From assembly GCA_046153015.1 (NCBI GenBank), contig JBJXGF010000269.1:1-26576 (forward strand): a DNA stretch of 26,576 nt, in the 5' to 3' direction. The DNA comes from JBJXGF01 sp046153015 (GTDB lineage: Bacteria; Actinomycetota; Acidimicrobiia; Acidimicrobiales; CAIXPF01). Shown in pieces: positions 21,488-26,576 of this stretch. Made by a program: the position numbers and the translations under genes. The notes beneath the pieces were generated by a model, which was not told the DNA's origin, made no database searches, and was given only the letters and a program-made list of their open reading frames with translations. Positions within the stretch are counted from its first letter, which is position 1. Each line of letters starts with the position of its first letter.

Positions 21488-23035
21488 ATGCCGAGCGCCA
21501 CGACGACGAGGGGCGGGCCCGAGCCAGGCCGGGAAGCACGCGCCGGCCGCCGAGCCCCCGGCGTGTACGGCCTCGAACACGAGCTGGGCCTGTCGATCAC
21601 GCCGGCGGAGGCGTTGTGCTGCCCGCCCGGCGCCAGCCGCGCCGCAGCCATGCTCGCGCTCGGCGGCTACCCGGGCCTGAACTCGTCCGCCGCGCAGTAC
21701 CTGGCCAACGGCGGCCGGCTCTACGTCGACTGCGGCGAGCACCCCGAGTACGCCACGCCTGAGTGCGCCACGCCCCAGGAGCTGCTCGCCGCCGACTCGG
21801 CGGGCGTGGCGCTGCTCGACGCGACGGCCCGGCGCGCCGAGGCCGCCCTGGCCGAGGAGAGCGGGCTCGACGTGCGGGTGCGGCTGCTGCGCAACAACTC
21901 GGCGCCCAACGGCGAGTCGTGGGGCGCCCACGAGAACTACCTGGTCACGTCGGAGCTGAGCGGGGCGGAGCTGGCCGAGCCGCTGGCCTCGCACCTGGCC
22001 AGCCGCGTGTGCGTGGTGGGCGCCGGCACCGTGCTGGCGGGCGGCGACCAGCCGGCCGGGCGGTTCCGCCTCTCCCAGCGGGCGCCCTTCGTCACCTGCG
22101 TGCGGGCCAGCTCGGCGGTGTCGGCGGCCCAGGCGAAGCCGATGGCGTTGTGCCGCGACGAGCCGCTGGCGAACCCGCAGCGCTACCGCCGCCTGCAGAT
22201 CGCGTGCGGGGACGCCAACATGGCCGAGACCTCCACGCTGCTCAAGATCGGCGCCACCGCGATCTGCCTGCGCCTGGTGCAGTCGGGGGCGGCGCCGACG
22301 CTGTCGCTCGACGACCCGGTGCGGGCATTGAACGCGTTCAGCGGCGACGAGGAGCTCGCCGTGACCGTGCGCACGAGCCGGGGACGGCTGCGGGCGGTCG
22401 ACCTGCAGTGGATTTGGCTCGAGGCGGCGGCCGCGCACCACGAGACCCACGGCCTGCCCGCCGACGAGGCCGAGGTCCTGACGTTGTGGGAGCTGGTGCT
22501 GACCGAGCTCGAGGCCGACCCCGAGCGGCTGGTCGATCGGCTCGACTGGGTGGCCAAGCGCCGGCTGCTGCGGGCGGTGGCCGAGCGCCGCGGCCTGCCG
22601 CTCGACCATCCGAGCGCCCTCGCCGTGGATCTCACCTACCACGACGTGCGGGCCGACCGTTCGCTGTACGGCGGCCTCGTGCGGGCCGGCAAGATGCGCA
22701 CGGTGGCCGCGCCCGACGCCGTGCTGCGCCTGCGCGACGCGCCGCCCCGCACCACCCGGGCCGCGCTGCGGGGCGAGCTGGTGCGCCGCCTCGCGCAGTG
22801 CGGGCTCACCCACGAGCTCAACTGGGCGCACTGGCGCACGGTGGGCGACGAGCTCGAGCTGTCGGTCGACCTGTCCAACCCCTTCGCCGCCAGCACCGAG
22901 CAGGGCCGCCTGGCTCTCGCCCGCCTGCGGGAGTTCAGCGAGAACCGCCGCCAGGCCCGGGCCGCGGCCGAGGGCAGCCTGATCACCCTCGACATGGCCG
23001 CACTGTGGCCCGAGCTGGCCGCCGACGCGGCCTGA
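21488..23035 (+). CDS. pafA: PafA-like Pup ligase (Pup ligase/deamidase family)
   Basis: The product is 515 aa from an ATG with AGGAGG about ten bases upstream. The match to actinobacterial PafA is end to end: VYGLEHELGLSI (Mg-binding Glu 30 and 32), NGGRLYVDCGEHPEYATPEC with Asp at 81 in the position of the catalytic base, RNNSAPNGESWGAHENYLV, FRLSQRAPFVTC, RDEPLANPQRYRRLQIACGD, ANMAETSTLLKIGATAICLR, LTYHDVRADRSLYGGLVRAG and PRTTRAALRGELVRRLAQCG. PafA joins Pup to lysines of target proteins using ATP. I favour PafA over the deamidase Dop because the NMAETSTLLK-type block and the lack of a long insertion after the first motif look PafA-like. It is longer than usual, mainly through a 25-residue N-terminal tail. 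No pup, dop or proteasome gene adjoins it, so it may be a second, diverged copy. Confidence 0.85.
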   Translation: MPSATTTRGGPEPGREARAGRRAPGVYGLEHELGLSITPAEALCCPPGASRAAAMLALGGYPGLNSSAAQYLANGGRLYVDCGEHPEYATPECATPQELLAADSAGVALLDATARRAEAALAEESGLDVRVRLLRNNSAPNGESWGAHENYLVTSELSGAELAEPLASHLASRVCVVGAGTVLAGGDQPAGRFRLSQRAPFVTCVRASSAVSAAQAKPMALCRDEPLANPQRYRRLQIACGDANMAETSTLLKIGATAICLRLVQSGAAPTLSLDDPVRALNAFSGDEELAVTVRTSRGRLRAVDLQWIWLEAAAAHHETHGLPADEAEVLTLWELVLTELEADPERLVDRLDWVAKRRLLRAVAERRGLPLDHPSALAVDLTYHDVRADRSLYGGLVRAGKMRTVAAPDAVLRLRDAPPRTTRAALRGELVRRLAQCGLTHELNWAHWRTVGDELELSVDLSNPFAASTEQGRLALARLREFSENRRQARAAAEGSLITLDMAALWPELAADAA

Positions 23036-23081
23036 GCCGGGCGGGCCGGGCGGCGCCGGCCAACGGGGTTACGGTGGGCGC

Positions 23082-23966
23082 ATGGTGGTCGCCGCCTCCA
23101 GCGTGACCGAGCTCGGCCGCTGGGCTCGGGGCAGCGGGCTCGAGATCGTGCTCATCGCCCTGGGCGCGGCGTTGCTCGTGCGCTTCGCCCGGTGGGCGCT
23201 GCTGCGTGCGCCCGAGCAGGCGTGGCGACGCGGGCCGCTCGGGCGGGTGAGCCGCGACGGCGGCCCCGACCTGCGCCGCGCCCGCTCGGTGGCCCAGGCC
23301 GGGGCGTGGGTGGTGGCGGCGCTCGTGTACAGCGTGGCCTCGCTGCTGATCCTCGCCCGGTTCAACGTGCCCCTCGCCAGCCTCGTCCCCACCGCCACCG
23401 TGGTCGGCGTGGTGATCGGCTTCGGCGCCCAGCGGGTGGTGCTCGACCTCGTGTCGGGCTTCTTTCTCTTCGCCGAGCGCCAACTCGCCGTCGGCGACAC
23501 CGTGCGGATCTCACCTCCCGGCGTGGCCGGCGGCGTGAGCGGCACGGTGGAGGAGGTGACGCTGCGGGTCACCCGGCTGCGGACCCAGGCCGGCGAGGTG
23601 GTGTTCGTGCCCAACGGCGAGATCCGCCAGCTCACCAACCTGTCGGTCGATTGGGCTCGGGTGGTGATCGACGTGCCGGTGACCGCCCAGAGCGACCTCA
23701 ACCAGGCCATCGACGTGCTCCAGGCCGTCGGCGAGAGCCTGCAGCAGGACCCGCAGTGGCAAGGGGCCCTGCTCGAGGCGCCGACGGTGTCGGGCGTGCA
23801 GGCGCTCGAGGTCGGCTTCGTGCGGGTGCGGCTGATGGTGCGGGTGCGCGCCGCGGAGCAGTGGACGGTGGGCCGTGAGCTGCGCCGCCGGGTGGCGGTC
23901 GGCCTGCGAGAGGCCGGGATCATGGCGCCGGGCGGCCCGCTCACCGAGGACGATGGCGGCGCCTGA
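23082..23966 (+). CDS. MscS-family small-conductance mechanosensitive channel
   Basis: The product is 294 aa. Hydrophobic helices lie at about 20-38 (IVLIALGAALLVRFARWALL), about 72-93 (AGAWVVAALVYSVASLLILA) and a pore helix region TATVVGVVIGFGAQRVVLDL. This runs into VSGFFLFAERQLAVGDTVRI and the beta domain GTVEEVTLRVTRLRTQAGEV and VFVPNGEIRQLTNLS, the MscS signature. The channel opens on membrane tension and releases solutes in hypo-osmotic shock. TACGGT ends 6 bases before the ATG, which suggests leaderless transcription. The next gene begins inside its last codons (14-base overlap). Confidence 0.92.
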   Translation: MVVAASSVTELGRWARGSGLEIVLIALGAALLVRFARWALLRAPEQAWRRGPLGRVSRDGGPDLRRARSVAQAGAWVVAALVYSVASLLILARFNVPLASLVPTATVVGVVIGFGAQRVVLDLVSGFFLFAERQLAVGDTVRISPPGVAGGVSGTVEEVTLRVTRLRTQAGEVVFVPNGEIRQLTNLSVDWARVVIDVPVTAQSDLNQAIDVLQAVGESLQQDPQWQGALLEAPTVSGVQALEVGFVRVRLMVRVRAAEQWTVGRELRRRVAVGLREAGIMAPGGPLTEDDGGA

Positions 23967-24453
23967 GCCGGCGCCGCCTCGGGTGCGGCGCTCCACGCTC
24001 GCCCTCGCCGGCGGGTTCGCGGCGACGGCGGCGCTCTACCTGGCGGTGAAGCCCCCTCCGCCGCCGCCGAGCGGGCCCGCGGAGGTGGTGATCGTCACCA
24101 CCACCGCGCCCGCGTCCCGGCCCGCCGCGTCGACCGCGCCGCCCCAGCCGGGTGACAACGGCGCGAACGGCGCCGGCGGTGCGGGAGGCGGGGACAGCTC
24201 GAGCGGGAACGGCTCAGGCGGCCCGATCACGACCGAGGCGCCGGACCCAGCCCCGAGCGCGCCGGCGGCGCCCGACAGCAGCCGAGCGCCGAGCACGACG
24301 GCTCGATCGACGACCACGACCGAGCCGGCCGCAACGACCGGCCCAGCCGTCACGAGCGGCCCGACCAGCACCACCACGACCCCAGCCGGATCGGGCGCGC
24401 TCCCCCCGACGACGAACGCGTCGGCGACCTCGGCGCCGCCTCCGGCGGGCTGA
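23953..24453 (+). CDS. Thr/Pro/Ala-rich single-pass membrane protein, function unknown
   Basis: The product is 166 aa from ATG 23953, which overlaps the end of the MscS gene in another frame. One membrane segment or uncleaved signal (RSTLALAGGFAATAALYLAV, about 13-32) is followed by a Pro run and an extended extracytoplasmic tail rich in Thr, Ser, Pro, Ala and Gly (STTARSTTTTEPAATTGPAV and similar). Such tails are typical of wall-spanning or glycosylated linkers in Actinobacteria. No enzyme domain and no Cys are seen. Low complexity makes homology weak. The reading frame, overlap with mscS and high third-position GC favour a real gene. Confidence 0.6.
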   Translation: MAAPEPAPPRVRRSTLALAGGFAATAALYLAVKPPPPPPSGPAEVVIVTTTAPASRPAASTAPPQPGDNGANGAGGAGGGDSSSGNGSGGPITTEAPDPAPSAPAAPDSSRAPSTTARSTTTTEPAATTGPAVTSGPTSTTTTPAGSGALPPTTNASATSAPPPAG

Positions 24454-24455
24454 CG

Positions 24456-24487
24456 CCTACCGGCCCTACCGGCCTACCGGCCTACCG
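24456..24487. repeat. Four tandem copies of CCTACCGG between convergent genes
   Basis: Units at 24456-24463, 24465-24472, 24473-24480 and 24481-24487 (last unit incomplete), with one extra C after the first. The array fills the gap between two convergent genes and includes the stop codon of the LPATG protein gene. Confidence 0.7.
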
Positions 24488-25255
24488 CTGCAGCCGGCGG
24501 CTCGAGGCGGCGAGCAGCCCGACGCCGGCCAGCAGCAGCCCGACCCCGAGGGCCGTGGAGGCGCCCTCGGCGGCGCCGGCGCCGGTGGCGGGCAGGGTCT
24601 GCTGGCGGCCGGCGACCTCGACCGCCGGCGGGGCCGTGCTCGTGGTCGGCGCGGCGGTGGTGGTGGGCTGCTGGGCGATGCTGGTGGCGACCGGCGGCTG
24701 GGTGGTGGTGGTGACCGAGATGCTGGTGGTGGTGATCTCCTGGCAGGTCTCGGCGTTCGGGTTGGTCGGGGTGTCGCCGCCGCCCATGCCCAGCGGGCCG
24801 TCGTGCTCGCTGGGGGAGTCGACCGTGCTCACGGGCTGGTTCGGGCCCTGGAGCAACGCCACCAGATCCATCTGGATGAAGCGCGAGGGCGCGCAGCGCA
24901 TGCGGGCGAACGTGACGGTCTTGGTCTCGGCCCCGGTGACGCTGAAGATCGGCCATTCGGCCGGCAGCCACGGGGTCTCCCCCCAGTCGGGCCCGAGTTG
25001 CGGGTTGAAGCACTGGTCGCCGGCGCAGGCCAGGCCCATCAGCACCCACCACTGCGTGGGGCAGCCGGCGACCCCCTGCACGGTGACCGAGCCCTGGAGC
25101 GGGCTCCAGTCGGTGACCCGGGCGGTGCACTCCCCGTAGGGGAGGAACTGCGGGAGCGTGGGGGGATCGGCCTGCGCGGCGGGGGCCGCCAACCAGAACA
25201 GGGCGGTGGCGAGAAGGCACGCGAGCGCGCCAATGACTGCAGAGATCCGTCGCAT
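24482..25255 (-). CDS. LPXTG-type cell-wall surface protein
   Basis: The product is 257 aa. The N-terminal signal peptide is MRRISAVIGALACLLATALF with WLAAPAAQA before the cleavage region. The mature domain of about 120 residues (PPTLPQFLPYGECTARVTDW, CPTQWWVLMGLACAGDQC, TVTFARMRCAPSRFIQMDLV) has at least five Cys that probably form disulfides. A Thr/Pro linker (ETCQEITTTSISVTTTTQPP) follows, then a sortase signal LPATG at 221-225, a hydrophobic helix (ALGVGLLLAGVGLLAA) and the basic tail SSRRLQR. It should therefore be exported and either attached to the wall by a sortase or kept in the membrane. The globular domain is not recognised. No sortase gene is in the window. Confidence 0.85.
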   Translation of the reverse strand: MRRISAVIGALACLLATALFWLAAPAAQADPPTLPQFLPYGECTARVTDWSPLQGSVTVQGVAGCPTQWWVLMGLACAGDQCFNPQLGPDWGETPWLPAEWPIFSVTGAETKTVTFARMRCAPSRFIQMDLVALLQGPNQPVSTVDSPSEHDGPLGMGGGDTPTNPNAETCQEITTTSISVTTTTQPPVATSIAQQPTTTAAPTTSTAPPAVEVAGRQQTLPATGAGAAEGASTALGVGLLLAGVGLLAASSRRLQR

Positions 25256-25474
25256 CCGTTCAGTGTCGCAGCCAGCCGCGTGGTTCAGTCGCGATCAGGG
25301 CGCTAATGCGACAACTGCTCTTCGTAGCCGGGGCGCCGCCAAAGGCAACAGCGCCAGGGGATCCGCCCTGGTGAAGACAGCAATCGTCGCCGCCGCCCGC
25401 CGATTCACTACGCAACGCGGTTTTACGCCTACAAAGAGAGCTCGTCTCGCATCTTCGGACGTTCTACGCGCGAC
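25256..25474. other. Intergenic region of 219 bases, lower GC than its surroundings
   Basis: It lies between the start of the LPATG protein gene and the end of the SGNH hydrolase gene. No convincing coding frame was found. It has one strong hairpin (see next entry) and must contain the promoter of the LPATG gene, for which no clear -35/-10 pair is seen. Confidence 0.5.
25352..25373 (-). terminator. Hairpin downstream of the SGNH hydrolase gene, possible terminator
   Basis: Arms CGCCAGGG and CCCTGGTG (plus strand, one G-U pair) enclose GATCCG. It lies about 100 bases after the SGNH gene stop in the direction of transcription. Only a weak T-containing stretch (CTGTTGCCTTTGG) follows on the minus strand. 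Confidence 0.4.
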
Positions 25475-26576
25475 TCATGACGCGATACGAGGTATTGCGG
25501 TGGGGCCACTATCGGCCGGCGTGAGCACCATGGCCTCCGGGCCCCGGCCCGGCGCGGGGCGGCAGGTCCAGGCTCGGCCGGGCCGGCGCTCCCACAGCAG
25601 GGCGAGGCACCGGCCGATCGCCGCCTGCCCGAAGGCATTGGGATGGAGCGACTCGACCCGGTCGCCCTGGCCCAGCCCGGTGGTGACGAACCGGGCCCAT
25701 TCGCTCCGGCTCGGGTCGGGGCCCTGTTGGCCCACCAGCGCGCTCGAGCGGGCGCACACCTCCCGCCCGTCGAGCGCGTGGCGTAGGTCGAGCAGCTCCA
25801 CCGACTGCGCGGCCGCCACCTCGGCGAGCGCGTCGGCCAAGAGCGGCGTCAGCGAGTCCCGCGCCCAGGTGAGATCGGCGTCGTAGAACGGGCAGCCGCC
25901 CTCCAGGAGCCGCCGGAAGCCGGACTCGGGGTAGCGGGCGTCGGCGGCGCGGGGCACCGGTGACGCGTAGGTCTCGAGCACGAGGCGCGCCTCAGGCGCG
26001 GCGGCTCGCACGCTGGCCAGCGCCTCCGCAACGCGCGCCCGCACCGCCGGGAGCTGCCGGCGCACCAGCGACGCCCGGACGCCGTTGCACGGCCCAGCGC
26101 CGATCACGTAGGCCACCGCGCACTGGGCGATGATGTCGGCGTAGCCGAGGTCGTTGCCGCCGACCTGCACGGTCACGAGCGCCACCGCCCGGGTTGCGGC
26201 GAGCTCGGCCAGTTGATCGGCCTGCGGGGCCTCGCCGTTGTGGACCGCCCCGCCGCTCGCCGCGGCGCGGACGTGGCCGGTCAGCGCTCCGGAGCAGGCG
26301 AGGTTCACCACCTCCAGCCCGGCCAGACCGGCCAGGCCGGCCGACCGGATCGGCGCGACGTCGGACCGGTGGCAGCCGTTGGCGTCGGAAGGCGGGAGGT
26401 ACACGAGCGAGGGGTCGTAGCCGCCGGCGGCGTAGGCCCGATCGGTTCCCGAACGGGCGCCCGCCGGGTTGGTGGCGTTGCCCAGCCACCGGCCCGCCTC
26501 GCCCGAGCTGAAGCTGTCGCCCAGCGACACCGCCGCCGGCGGCGGCTCGCCGGGCCCGGGCACGCGGGGGCCGACC
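25475..26576 (-). CDS. SGNH/GDSL-type hydrolase, N-terminus cut by window edge
   Basis: At least 362 residues are visible, and the frame stays open to the edge, so the N-terminus (probably a signal peptide) is missing; a GTG at 26563 is unlikely to be the true start. The SGNH blocks are present: AAVSLGDSFSSGEAGRW (nucleophile Ser in GDS), VNLACSGAL (block II Gly), VTVQVGGNDLGYADII (GxND) and ESLHPNAFGQAAIGRCLALL with the catalytic Asp/His pair replaced by S-L-H, where the His is clear. Several Cys (NGCHRSD, NLACSGA, IIAQCAV, GAGPCNGV, EGGCPFYD) suggest disulfides and hence export. Relatives are secreted esterases or lipases such as the Streptomyces SGNH lipase. Substrate unknown. Confidence 0.88.
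   Translation of the reverse strand, partial: VGPRVPGPGEPPPAAVSLGDSFSSGEAGRWLGNATNPAGARSGTDRAYAAGGYDPSLVYLPPSDANGCHRSDVAPIRSAGLAGLAGLEVVNLACSGALTGHVRAAASGGAVHNGEAPQADQLAELAATRAVALVTVQVGGNDLGYADIIAQCAVAYVIGAGPCNGVRASLVRRQLPAVRARVAEALASVRAAAPEARLVLETYASPVPRAADARYPESGFRRLLEGGCPFYDADLTWARDSLTPLLADALAEVAAAQSVELLDLRHALDGREVCARSSALVGQQGPDPSRSEWARFVTTGLGQGDRVESLHPNAFGQAAIGRCLALLWERRPGRAWTCRPAPGRGPEAMVLTPADSGPTAIPRIAS

Overview
The window is about 26.6 kb of very GC-rich (clearly above 70 percent), densely packed DNA. GTG starts are frequent, start/stop overlaps are common, and no rRNA, tRNA, CRISPR or insertion sequence was seen. A PafA-like Pup ligase, a sortase-type LPATG surface protein, an AddAB-like helicase/nuclease pair, a HAPMO-like Baeyer-Villiger monooxygenase and many TANNNT boxes 6-7 nt before start codons all point to an actinobacterium. 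I lean towards Acidimicrobiia, but that is inference.

Layout. 1-6670 (minus): the start of a GAF protein, then addA-like and addB-like genes overlapping by ATGA. 6720-10564 (minus): an amidohydrolase-2 protein, an Hsp20 chaperone and a Baeyer-Villiger monooxygenase. 10722-15483 (mostly plus): a secreted protein of unknown function, a frameshifted NTF2-like gene on the minus strand, trmB, a DUF2237 protein, an AraC regulator coupled to a VOC protein, and a VOC/ArsR/SRPBCC operon behind a perfect 16-bp palindrome. 15480-16364 (minus): an enoyl-CoA hydratase-like protein. 16411-19904 (plus): a four-gene operon. 19935-21229 (minus): a VIT/CCC1 transporter and a peroxiredoxin. 21488-24453 (plus): a PafA-like ligase, an MscS channel and a Thr/Pro-rich membrane protein. 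24482-26576 (minus): an LPATG surface protein and the 3' part of an SGNH hydrolase gene.

The main result is two probable selenoprotein genes about 4 kb apart, both interrupted by an in-frame TGA and so normally annotated as broken or split. The first (16411-16935) encodes a UGSC-motif protein: TGA at 16687-16689 is followed by Gly-Ser-Cys codons, and 11 nt later by a perfect 7-bp hairpin with a G at the second loop position. The second (20747-21229, minus) is a PrxQ/BCP-type peroxiredoxin whose catalytic Cys codon in the PxxxTxxC motif is TGA; it is followed by a 7-bp hairpin and the protein has no Cys at all. They support each other, because two unrelated genes have TGA at the expected redox position with a SECIS-like stem behind it.

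The UGSC gene is coupled to two homologous proteins of unknown function and a thioredoxin-reductase-like flavoprotein with a CAAC centre. Together they look like a selenium-dependent redox enzyme system. The UGSC site resembles the Sec-Gly-Thr-Cys site of glycine reductase component B, which suggests, as a hypothesis, a substrate reductase of that general kind. The Sec-peroxiredoxin is coupled to an iron/manganese transporter. No selA, selB, selC or selD is visible in this window, so Sec decoding must be confirmed elsewhere in the genome.
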